Below are positions 1-5,298 of a stretch of DNA of 5,298 bases, piece by piece. Origin of the DNA: Prevotellaceae bacterium (GTDB lineage Bacteria; Bacteroidota; Bacteroidia; Bacteroidales; Paludibacteraceae); assembly GCA_031270425.1 (NCBI GenBank), contig JAISXQ010000083.1:1-5298 (forward strand), given 5' to 3'. Each line of letters begins with the position of its first letter. Positions within the stretch are counted from its first letter, which is position 1. The position numbers and the translations under genes are program-made. The notes under the pieces were generated by a model that saw only the letters and a program-made list of their open reading frames with translations, ran no database searches and was not told the origin of the DNA.

Positions 1-1
1 G

Positions 2-427
2 GGAGTTATTTTTATCGACGGTTTTGGCGACGGTATTTTGTTGGAAAACGAAGGCAAAGCGACAGCCGGAGAAATAAATTCGATTGCATTCGGCATATTG
101 CAGGCGGCGCGTGTACGGACGACAAAGACGGAATACATTTCCTGTCCGAGTTGCGGGCGGACGCTGTTCGACTTACAAACGGTAAACGCGAGGATAAAAG
201 CCCGCACGAGCCATTTAACAGGACTGAAAATAGGCATTATGGGCTGCATCGTAAACGGACCGGGCGAAATGGCGGACGCCGATTACGGATACGTGGGAAC
301 AGGAAAAGGAAAAATCAGCCTGTATAAAAAAAAAATATGTGTCGAACGGAATATTCCCGAAAACGAAGCTGTGGATAAATTGATAGAATTAATCAAGGAA
401 AACGGCGATTGGCACGAAAATTGTTAA
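2..427 (+). CDS. ispG: IspG (GcpE), 4-hydroxy-3-methylbut-2-enyl diphosphate synthase, C-terminal part
   Basis: This is the last 141 codons of ispG; the 5' part lies outside the window and the frame is open to its left edge. IspG is a cytosolic [4Fe-4S] enzyme of the MEP isoprenoid pathway that reductively opens methylerythritol cyclodiphosphate to HMBPP. Seen directly: the start reads GVIFIDGFGDGILLENEG, typical of the segment before the cluster domain. The cluster ligands follow, with the CPSCGR motif (Cys codons 143-145 and 152-154), then GIMGCIVNGPGE (Cys codon 245-247 and the conserved Glu codon 266-268). The three Cys plus Glu match the known ligand set. The protein ends at TAA 425-427 about 50 residues after the last ligand. 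Bacteroidetes IspG is usually the long form of about 600 residues, with an extra domain that cannot be seen here. No terminator follows, so transcription may run on into the gene at 508. A run of ten A (326-335) lies within the coding sequence. Confidence 0.95.
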   Translation, partial: GVIFIDGFGDGILLENEGKATAGEINSIAFGILQAARVRTTKTEYISCPSCGRTLFDLQTVNARIKARTSHLTGLKIGIMGCIVNGPGEMADADYGYVGTGKGKISLYKKKICVERNIPENEAVDKLIELIKENGDWHENC

Positions 428-441
428 AAGAAATTCAAAAA

Positions 442-470
442 AAAATAGATTTTCACAAAATAGATTTTCA
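442..470. repeat. Two-copy direct repeat, 14-bp unit at 15-bp spacing
   Basis: The 14-mer AAAATAGATTTTCA occurs at 442-455 and again, without mismatch, at 457-470, separated by a single base. It lies in the 80-bp gap between ispG and the beta-barrel gene, 37 bp upstream of the latter's ATG. Each copy contains TAGATTTT, one base from the Bacteroidetes -7 consensus TAnnTTTG, but no well-spaced TTTG (-33) was found, so a promoter call is weak. It could be a small tandem duplication or a regulator-binding pair. It is too short and has too few copies to be a CRISPR. Confidence 0.6.
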
Positions 471-507
471 TAAATTAAATAAACAACAAATTTAAAATTA
501 GATTAAA

Positions 508-966
508 ATGAAGAAAGTATTTTTGACGCTTGCTTTTGTAGCAACAGGAATTTTTGGAGCTATCAATGCTCAAGACAATGCAATTGGTTTGCGTTTAGGT
601 TATGGTGGCGAAGTTTCTTATCAAAGAATATTGAGCGATGCAAATCGTTTGGAACTTGATTTGGGATTAAATGTTGGTTACGGATTTAACCTGAATGGAG
701 TTTATCAATGGACTTGGGATTTGTCGCAATTGGCAACAGGGTTTAACTGGTATGCCGGCGTAGGCGCTGGCTTAGGTTATTGGGATGGTCGCAATGGCGG
801 CAACAGTTATTTGAATGTCGGAGTGCTTGGGCAGGTTGGTATTGAATATAATTTCAATATTCCATTACAGCTTTCGTTGGATTATCGTCCCGGATTCTAT
901 TTCTTGGGTAGCGATCCTACATTTTGGGGAGATGGTGTCGCACTTGGCGTTCGTTACAAATTCTAA
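508..966 (+). CDS. Small outer-membrane beta-barrel protein (152 aa, secreted)
   Basis: I do not recognise a named family, but the architecture is clear. Residues 1-21 form a Sec signal peptide: MKK, a hydrophobic core, then AINA before Gln22, a good signal peptidase I site. The mature ~131 residues are rich in Gly, Tyr, Trp and alternating hydrophobic residues. They can be read as about eight beta strands (roughly 26-33, 35-42, 46-56, 58-71, 80-92, 100-116, 119-132 and 141-152). The chain ends RYKF, with the terminal Phe and alternating aromatics of a BAM-recognised C-terminal strand. There is no Cys. A small eight-stranded outer-membrane barrel (OmpA/OmpW-like in size) is inferred; the ligand or role is unknown. 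The ATG follows a very A/T-rich leader without a Shine-Dalgarno sequence, usual in Bacteroidetes. Codon use is more A/T-ending than in recN or leuS, which may reflect high expression. A strong terminator follows 29 bp after the stop. Confidence 0.85.
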   Translation: MKKVFLTLAFVATGIFGAINAQDNAIGLRLGYGGEVSYQRILSDANRLELDLGLNVGYGFNLNGVYQWTWDLSQLATGFNWYAGVGAGLGYWDGRNGGNSYLNVGVLGQVGIEYNFNIPLQLSLDYRPGFYFLGSDPTFWGDGVALGVRYKF

Positions 967-994
967 AAAATAGACTCAAAACAGTTTCTAAAAT

Positions 995-1034
995 AAAAAA
1001 CGGAGGTGTATTTTCAGATACATCTCCGTTTTTT
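995..1034. terminator. Rho-independent terminator, probably bidirectional
   Basis: Arm 995-1011 (core CGGAGGTGTAT) pairs with arm 1018-1034 (core ATACATCTCCG) around the 6-base loop TTTCAG. The stem is 17 bp with one G-T wobble, and its outer six pairs are A-T. It ends in a T run on the + strand (1029-1034), and the A run at 995-1000 gives a U run for - strand transcripts. It sits 29 bp after the beta-barrel stop and 44 bp after the recN stop (on the other strand), so one hairpin can end both convergent units. Confidence 0.92.
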
Positions 1035-1077
1035 ATTTATGAAAGAATAGCAAACGTGCATTTCTTTTTGAATTTGC

Positions 1078-2733
1078 TTACTTCAATAGCTCCACCGCGT
1101 TTTGTATGGCGGCGTCGGTAATGCGGCTTCCGCTTAGCATTTGGGCAATTTCCTTGATGCGTTCTTCTTTCCCGATGCGCTCAATCTGGGTGCGGGTCTG
1201 TTCGTCCGTTTCCGATTTGAATACTTTATAATGCGCTTTCCCCTTAGCGGCTATCTGCGGCAAGTGCGTGATGGAAATAACCTGTATGCCTCCGTCCGCC
1301 ATGGCGCTCATAATTCTTCCCATACGGTCGGCTATATCTCCTGACACTCCGGTATCTATTTCGTCGAAAATAACCGTAGGCAGATTGGTTTTTCCGGCGA
1401 TCAATGACTTTATCGAAAGCATCAGGCGCGAAATTTCGCCTCCCGAAGCTATTTGCGAAACGGCTTCCGGCTTGCGGTTCCTGTTTGCCGAAAACAGGAA
1501 TTGTATTTCGTCTTTCCCGTGAGGCGCGAAACCGGACAGGGGAGTTATCTGTATTTCAAACTGTACATTCGGCATTCCTAATTTAGAAAGCATATCTTCA
1601 AGCTGCCGCTTAATGGGTTCGCAGGCTTTTTTCCGTCCTTCGCTAAGTTTGCAGCCCGATGTTTGCAGCCTTTCGAGGGCTTCTTCCGTTTGTTTTTGCA
1701 ACGCGGCTATTTCGTCGTCGAAAGATTCTATTTGCAGCAGCCTTTTTTCATACGAGTCGCGTATTTCTATTAATCCGGCGACCGACGGCGAGCGGTGTTT
1801 TTGTTGCAGGCTATGCAATTCGTTCAGGCGGTTTTCGATCCATTCCATTCTGGATGGGTTAAATTCGACGCGCCCGCCAAACGAGGTCATTTCGTCGGCA
1901 ATATCCTTTAATTCTATATAAAGCGACCGGAGGCGTTCGTAAAGTTTTTCTCCTTCGGGAATGTATTGTTTTATCCGCGACAGGACGGTAAAGGCTTCTT
2001 TTATAAGAGAAAGCGACGCATTTTCATCGTTTGTCAGCCGGTCGATTCGCGCCAATTCCGTCTTTATTTCTTCGGCATGAGCCAAGGTTTCCAGTTCCTG
2101 TTCCAGTTCTTCCTGTTCGCCGTCCTGCAATTGCGCTTCCGCGAGTTGCCGGTATTGGAAGCGGATATAATCCCAGTCCGCCTTTGATTTTCCGGCGTTT
2201 TCTTTCAGGGCTTCCAGTCCGGCGGAAAGTTCGCGCCAAGCGTTGTAATCTTTTCCATAAGTGTCGAGCAAACTTCCGTTTTGAGCGACTATATCCACTA
2301 CCTTGCGCTGATAGCCGCCGCTTCCCAACAACAGGTTTTCGTGTTGCGAATGTATGTCTATCAGGCTGTCGGTGAGCTGGCGCAGCAGGTTTAAACCGAC
2401 GGGAGTGTCGTTTACAAAAGCGCGCGACTTTCCCGATGACGTCAGTTCGCGCCGTATGACGCAATTATGTTCGTCGTAATCCAGTTCGTTTTCATCAAAG
2501 AATGATTTCAGCGCATAGTTTTTAATATCGAAAACGGTTTCCACCACACATTTATCCTCGCCCTGCTTAATGCTTTTACTGTCAGCCCGCTGTCCTGTAA
2601 CGAGGGATAAAGCGCCGAGAATAATCGACTTTCCGGCTCCGGTTTCGCCTGTTATAACCGAAAATCCCGGATCGAAATCAATATCAAGCCGGTCTATCAG
2701 AGCGTAGTTGGATATGTGTAAAGATTTTAGCAT
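1078..2733 (-). CDS. recN: DNA repair protein RecN (SMC-like ATPase)
   Basis: Full-length RecN, 551 aa against about 550-560 in the family. RecN is a cytosolic SMC-related ATPase that acts early in double-strand break repair with RecA, promoting DNA-end or sister cohesion. Domains in order: the N-terminal ATPase half has Walker A GETGAGKS (residues 29-36) and the RecN-type DIHSQHENLLL (126-136). A Glu/Gln/Lys/Leu-rich coiled-coil region spans about 165-375. The C-terminal ATPase half has the ABC signature SGGEISRLM (430-438), Walker B VIFDEID (454-460) and the SITHLPQIAA switch region (488-497). All ATPase residues are present, so it should be active. The ATG at 2733-2731 gives MLKSLHISNYALID, the usual RecN N terminus. 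It is the last gene of the - strand unit, 42 bp after the YitT gene, and I see no consensus promoter in that gap, so it is probably cotranscribed. I saw no obvious LexA-type operator. It converges with the beta-barrel gene at the terminator near 1015. Confidence 0.97.
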   Translation of the reverse strand: MLKSLHISNYALIDRLDIDFDPGFSVITGETGAGKSIILGALSLVTGQRADSKSIKQGEDKCVVETVFDIKNYALKSFFDENELDYDEHNCVIRRELTSSGKSRAFVNDTPVGLNLLRQLTDSLIDIHSQHENLLLGSGGYQRKVVDIVAQNGSLLDTYGKDYNAWRELSAGLEALKENAGKSKADWDYIRFQYRQLAEAQLQDGEQEELEQELETLAHAEEIKTELARIDRLTNDENASLSLIKEAFTVLSRIKQYIPEGEKLYERLRSLYIELKDIADEMTSFGGRVEFNPSRMEWIENRLNELHSLQQKHRSPSVAGLIEIRDSYEKRLLQIESFDDEIAALQKQTEEALERLQTSGCKLSEGRKKACEPIKRQLEDMLSKLGMPNVQFEIQITPLSGFAPHGKDEIQFLFSANRNRKPEAVSQIASGGEISRLMLSIKSLIAGKTNLPTVIFDEIDTGVSGDIADRMGRIMSAMADGGIQVISITHLPQIAAKGKAHYKVFKSETDEQTRTQIERIGKEERIKEIAQMLSGSRITDAAIQNAVELLK

Positions 2734-2775
2734 CTGGATGCAATTCGTTAACTTGTTAGCTTGTAAATCAAAAAA

Positions 2776-3699
2776 TTAGGGGTTTGATTTGCCGGGCGTT
2801 TTTTTTATTTTTGTTTTCAATTCATCAAATCCCCGCCCGTACACGGCACGCACCACGCTTTGGCTGATAAACGCCTTATCGTCAATATCCCTAATGCGGC
2901 GGTAGAGTTCCGTGGCTTCGCTGCGGCGGGCAAGTACCAAAATAACTTTTGCAGCTTGCTTAGTGTACCATCCCACGCCGTCGAGAACCGTACAGCCGCG
3001 CTTCATATCCCGGTTGATCATATCGGCGATTTCTTCGTATTTGTGCGACATGATAAGCAATTGCACCGATTGGCGGAAACCATTGATAACCATATCGATC
3101 GTATAAGTCATTACGCCGAGAACGATAAGCCCGTGAACGATTTTTATAAAATCCTGAAAAACGAAATAGGACATGCTCACAATAATCAAATCCAGAAACA
3201 TCATCATCCGCCCAAAGGCAATGTTTTTGTATTTGTTAATAATCGCCACAACAATATCCGTCCCTCCCGTGCTTCCGTTTGAATTAAACACAACGCCTAT
3301 GCCGGCTCCGCAAAGCATGGCTCCGATAATAGCGGACATCAAAGGCTCTTCTTCGATAAGAGGCTTTGTGATAACGCTTTGCATAAAGGTCAGCAAAAAC
3401 GTCAGCAGAAGAACTCCGTAAATGGTTTTTATAAGAAATTTAACGCCGAGAATTTTTAGAGCAACAAGCAGCAACAAGAGGTTTACCAGAAAATAGGTCG
3501 TTTGCAGCGGAATGCTTCCGGCAGTGGCATATTCGACCAAAAGCGCCAAACCGGCTAAGCCTCCGGTAACAATCCCAACCGGCTTGATAAAGCCGATAAG
3601 CCCAACGGCATAAAGGGCAAGCCCGCAAGTAATGTATAAATAATCGCGCCAGTAAAATGTTTTCAGATATTGCATCGGCTTTTTATCGCTGTTTTCCAT
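2776..3699 (-). CDS. YitT family membrane protein (DUF161 + DUF2179)
   Basis: A 307-aa integral membrane protein of the YitT/YpjC family; the transported or sensed substrate is not established. Seen in the sequence: hydrophobic segments near residues 18-38, 42-58, 66-84, 90-110, 119-140, 163-182 and 187-206. The family motif region NSNGSTGGTDIV (139-150) follows the fifth of these. A soluble C-terminal domain of about 85 residues (212-296) has the DUF2179 pattern, ending VVRAVYGRGFDELK. The tail is Lys-rich. The length is usual for the family. The ATG at 3699-3697 lies 3 bp after the leuS stop (TAA-TTT-ATG on the coding strand), so translational coupling is likely. A YitT gene next to leuS fits my memory of other Bacteroidales, which suggests the downstream side of leuS is in its native place. 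An 8-bp A/T-rich inverted repeat (2765-2772 and 2783-2790) surrounds the stop codon but lacks a U tract. Confidence 0.93.
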   Translation of the reverse strand: MENSDKKPMQYLKTFYWRDYLYITCGLALYAVGLIGFIKPVGIVTGGLAGLALLVEYATAGSIPLQTTYFLVNLLLLLVALKILGVKFLIKTIYGVLLLTFLLTFMQSVITKPLIEEEPLMSAIIGAMLCGAGIGVVFNSNGSTGGTDIVVAIINKYKNIAFGRMMMFLDLIIVSMSYFVFQDFIKIVHGLIVLGVMTYTIDMVINGFRQSVQLLIMSHKYEEIADMINRDMKRGCTVLDGVGWYTKQAAKVILVLARRSEATELYRRIRDIDDKAFISQSVVRAVYGRGFDELKTKIKKTPGKSNP

Positions 3700-3702
3700 A
3701 AA

Positions 3703-4956
3703 TTACAACACTATGTTTACAATTTTTCCGGGTACGACAATCACTTTCTTCGGCGTTTTTCCTTCCAAAAATTTTGCCGCCTGTTCATCAGCCAACGCTG
3801 TTTTTTCTACTTCTTCCCTGCTCATACCGGCAGGCAATTCAAGGATAAAGCGTACTTTTCCGTTAAAAGAAATCGGATATTTCACCGAAGCCTCGACCAA
3901 ATACGCCTCGTCGTAAACGGGAAAAACCGCGTCGCAAACGCTTCCTTCGTTACCCAGCAAATGATACATTTCTTCGGCGATATGCGGCGCAAAAGGAGCC
4001 AGCAGGATGGTTAACGGTTCGAGAATAGCTTTTTTGCTGCATTTTAACGTAAATAATTCGTTGACGCAAATCATAAAAGCCGACACCGAAGTGTTGAACG
4101 AGAAATGTTCAATATCGAAACTTACCTTTTTAATGGTTTTGTGTAACGTTTTCAGTTCTTCCGCCGTAGGGGCTTCGTCCGTAAGCAGTAAGTTGCCGTC
4201 TTTATAAAACAATGCCCACAAACGTTTCAAAAAGCGGTGCACGCCGTCGATTCCGTTTGTGTCCCAAGGTTTTGACTGTTCCAAGGGTCCGAGAAACATT
4301 TCGTACAAACGCAGGGTATCCGCGCCGTATTTTTCTACAATATCGTCGGGATTCACCACGTTATACATCGATTTCGACATTTTTTCAACCGCCCACCCGC
4401 AGATGTATTTTCCGTCTTCGAGGATAAATTCCGCATCGGCAAATTCGGGTCGCCAAGCGCGAAATTTTTCAATGTCCAACATATCGTTGGAAACAATATT
4501 TACATCCACATGCAAAGGAGTGGTTTCGTATTGGTCTTTCAGATTGAAGGAAACGAAAGCCGGTTTAGACCTCTCCTCCTCCCGCTGAGGCGGGATAAAT
4601 CGTCCCTCTCCACGACTTGTCCCGCCATAGCGGGAAGGAAGGGGAGAATTGACGCGATACACAAAATTACTTCGTCCCTGAATCATACCCTGGTTAATCA
4701 GCTTTTTGAAAGGTTCGTCCTCGCAGACAAGGCCCAGATCAAATAAAAATTTGTTCCAGAAACGGCTGTAAATCAGGTGTCCGGTAGCGTGTTCCGTTCC
4801 GCCGATATACAAATCGACATTGCGCCAATAGCTGTTCGCTTCTTTGGAAACGAGCGCGTCGGGATTTTTCGGGTCTTCGTACCTCAAATAATAAGCCGAC
4901 GAACCGGCAAAACCGGGCATGGTGTTCAATTCGAGAGGATATTTTTTAGTTTCCAT
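3703..4956 (-). CDS. leuS: Leucyl-tRNA synthetase, C-terminal part only (split or 5'-truncated leuS)
   Basis: A 417-aa ORF that aligns, from memory, only with the second part of bacterial LeuRS, which in Bacteroidetes is about 900-950 aa. LeuRS charges tRNA-Leu in the cytosol. Present: the [14 protein letters not shown] segment (13-26), [15 protein letters not shown] (46-60), [18 protein letters not shown] (84-101), the KMSKS loop (192-196), [12 protein letters not shown] (210-221), the helical anticodon-binding bundle (about 240-350) and the small C-terminal domain ending GKIVNIVL. Absent: the HIGH motif, the first half of the Rossmann fold and the CP1 editing domain, about 500 residues. It cannot aminoacylate alone. 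The ATG at 4956-4954 is the only reasonable start, since an in-frame TAA lies at 4977-4975. No frameshift or internal stop occurs and every visible motif is intact. Residues 104-132 are a foreign-looking insert encoded by a palindromic repeat. It has its own consensus promoter and is followed 3 bp later by the YitT gene. Either it pairs with an N-terminal subunit made elsewhere, or it is a displaced gene remnant. Confidence 0.93.
   Translation of the reverse strand: METKKYPLELNTMPGFAGSSAYYLRYEDPKNPDALVSKEANSYWRNVDLYIGGTEHATGHLIYSRFWNKFLFDLGLVCEDEPFKKLINQGMIQGRSNFVYRVNSPLPSRYGGTSRGEGRFIPPQREEERSKPAFVSFNLKDQYETTPLHVDVNIVSNDMLDIEKFRAWRPEFADAEFILEDGKYICGWAVEKMSKSMYNVVNPDDIVEKYGADTLRLYEMFLGPLEQSKPWDTNGIDGVHRFLKRLWALFYKDGNLLLTDEAPTAEELKTLHKTIKKVSFDIEHFSFNTSVSAFMICVNELFTLKCSKKAILEPLTILLAPFAPHIAEEMYHLLGNEGSVCDAVFPVYDEAYLVEASVKYPISFNGKVRFILELPAGMSREEVEKTALADEQAAKFLEGKTPKKVIVVPGKIVNIVL
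4571..4647 (-). repeat. Palindromic element inserted in frame within leuS
   Basis: An imperfect inverted repeat: arms 4571-4603 and 4612-4647 face each other across an 8-base centre (CCCTCTCC). The inner 24 positions of the arms match at 20. Each arm contains its own hairpin, TCCCGC-TGAG-GCGGGA at 4580-4595 and TCCCGC-CATA-GCGGGA at 4620-4635, giving a head-to-head doublet. In the leuS mRNA, the pairing that changes C-A/G-T positions to wobbles extends the central stem to about 14 bp. It is more G/C- and purine-biased than the gene around it and encodes [15 protein letters not shown] followed by [14 protein letters not shown] (with flank), a stretch absent from LeuRS homologues I remember. 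No stop codon occurs in any of the three leuS-direction frames. No clear target duplication is visible, and no second copy was found in this window. It resembles coding palindromic elements (RPE-like) or REP doublets, but family membership is inference. Confidence 0.8.
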
Positions 4957-4960
4957 TTTG

Positions 4961-4994
4961 CAAAGATATATTTTTTATTTTGGTACATGACAAA
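4961..4994 (-). promoter_or_regulatory. Bacteroidetes-type promoter for the leuS fragment
   Basis: On the - strand TATCTTTG (4968-4961) matches the -7 consensus TAnnTTTG exactly, and TTTG (4994-4991) lies 22 bp upstream as the -33 element, within the usual spacing range. The -7 box ends only 4 bases before the ATG at 4956, so the transcript would begin within a few bases of the start codon, giving a leaderless or nearly leaderless mRNA. The match is by eye; no start site is known. Confidence 0.6.
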
Positions 4995-5018
4995 AAAATC
5001 AAACATAAACACTATGTT
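4992..5018 (-). terminator. Weak candidate terminator after the RhuM-family gene
   Basis: Reading the - strand, AACATA (5018-5013) pairs with TATGTT (5007-5002) around a 5-base loop GTGTT, followed by TGA and a run of seven T (4998-4992). The stem is 6 bp with a single G-C pair, so it is weak. It overlaps the TAG stop of the upstream gene, and its T tract runs into the -33 box of the leuS promoter. Confidence 0.3.
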
Positions 5019-5298
5019 ATTTCTTCTATTTTTTCTTCCAAGCATTTCAATTCCCTGTCGAAATCCGACTCGTAGTTTCTGTCCTGAATGACGCGAAACT
5101 TGTTGTATTCCTCATACGCCTTGATTTTTGCCTGTTCGGCGGTAATTTTTCCCGCGTCAAGCAAAACCGGGTACGACGAAAGTTCGAGAAAACTGTCGAG
5201 GAACAACGCCCAATTTTCCATCGTGGTGGTAATGTGGCGTTTGGCGCGGTTTTCCGCCAAATCGAGATAAGCCGAAACAATCTGATTGAGTTCGGCTA
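5012..5298 (-). CDS. RhuM-family protein, C-terminal part
   Basis: Ninety-four whole codons of an ORF that runs off the right edge of the window, ending at TAG 5014-5012; its start is not visible. The sequence fits the C terminus of the RhuM family (named after a Salmonella SPI-3 gene, COG3943): AYLDLAENRAKR (visible residues 9-20), TMENWALFLDSFLEL (25-39), LLDAGKITAEQAKIKAYEEY (45-64) and the hallmark FRVIQDRNYESDFDRE (67-82). The biochemical role is unknown. Homologues are scattered through genomes and are often seen near restriction-modification genes and other mobile or defence loci, so it marks accessory DNA. It lies where the first half of leuS would be expected, 55 bp upstream of the truncated leuS ORF and on the same strand. 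An internal TTG at 5260-5258 could be mistaken for a start, but the conserved family sequence continues upstream of it, so the gene is longer. Confidence 0.85.
   Translation of the reverse strand, partial: AELNQIVSAYLDLAENRAKRHITTTMENWALFLDSFLELSSYPVLLDAGKITAEQAKIKAYEEYNKFRVIQDRNYESDFDRELKCLEEKIEEIT

Noticed and set aside
442..470. Direct repeat as a CRISPR remnant
   Set aside because: There are only two 14-bp units separated by one base, with no spacers and no cas genes.
2024..2464. 146-codon open frame on the - strand
   Set aside because: It lies wholly inside recN in another frame. Its Arg-rich, low-complexity translation has no domain pattern, while the recN frame is full length with all ATPase motifs.
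2765..2790. 8-bp inverted repeat around the YitT-family stop codon as a terminator
   Set aside because: The stem is almost all A-T with a 10-base loop and no U tract after it on the - strand, and recN follows closely without its own visible promoter.
2860..3282. 140-codon open frame on the + strand
   Set aside because: It is antisense to the YitT-family gene, which has clear membrane segments and family motifs; the + translation resembles nothing.
4571..4647. The palindromic element as a terminator or attenuator
   Set aside because: The hairpins are G/C-rich but not followed by a T run on either strand, and they lie mid-gene in an uninterrupted ORF.
4510..4746. Open + strand frame crossing the palindromic element
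   Set aside because: It is antisense to leuS and open partly because the element lacks stops in that frame; the flanking translation has no family signature.
5047..5280. Second - strand open frame at the right edge
   Set aside because: It overlaps the RhuM-family frame in another phase; only the other frame shows the conserved FRVIQDRNYESDFD motif.

Overview
This window looks like chromosomal DNA of a member of the Bacteroidota, most likely the order Bacteroidales. The evidence is the Bacteroidetes-type sequence of the leucyl-tRNA synthetase and IspG portions, a TAnnTTTG/TTTG promoter, A/T-rich leaders without Shine-Dalgarno sequences, and a small secreted beta-barrel protein ending in Phe. 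The taxonomic call rests on remembered family sequences, not on a search.

Layout. On the + strand, the window opens inside the 3' end of ispG (isoprenoid synthesis, MEP pathway). It is followed by a small outer-membrane beta-barrel gene (508-966) and a strong, probably bidirectional terminator (995-1034). Everything after that is on the - strand and converges on this terminator. In transcription order it is the tail of a RhuM-family gene (5298-5012), a 417-codon ORF encoding only the C-terminal part of leucyl-tRNA synthetase (4956-3703), a YitT-family membrane protein (3699-2776) and a full-length recN (2733-1078). The leuS/yitT gap is 3 bp and the yitT/recN gap is 42 bp, so these three probably form one transcription unit.

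The most interesting part is the leuS region, which has two independent oddities. First, the gene lacks the whole N-terminal portion (HIGH motif and CP1 editing domain). It starts at its own ATG just before the conserved MPGFAGSS segment, with an in-frame stop 7 codons upstream, a consensus Bacteroidetes promoter against the ATG, and a RhuM-family accessory gene where the first half of leuS should be. It is either half of a split enzyme or the displaced 3' end of a broken gene. Second, a 77-bp GC-rich palindromic element (4571-4647) sits in frame inside this ORF and adds about 29 residues in a loop. It has no stop codon in any of the three frames of the coding direction, which recalls the protein-coding palindromic elements known from Rickettsia.

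The remaining genes (ispG end, recN, yitT) look ordinary and intact as far as they are visible. No tRNA, rRNA, CRISPR array or transposase gene was seen.
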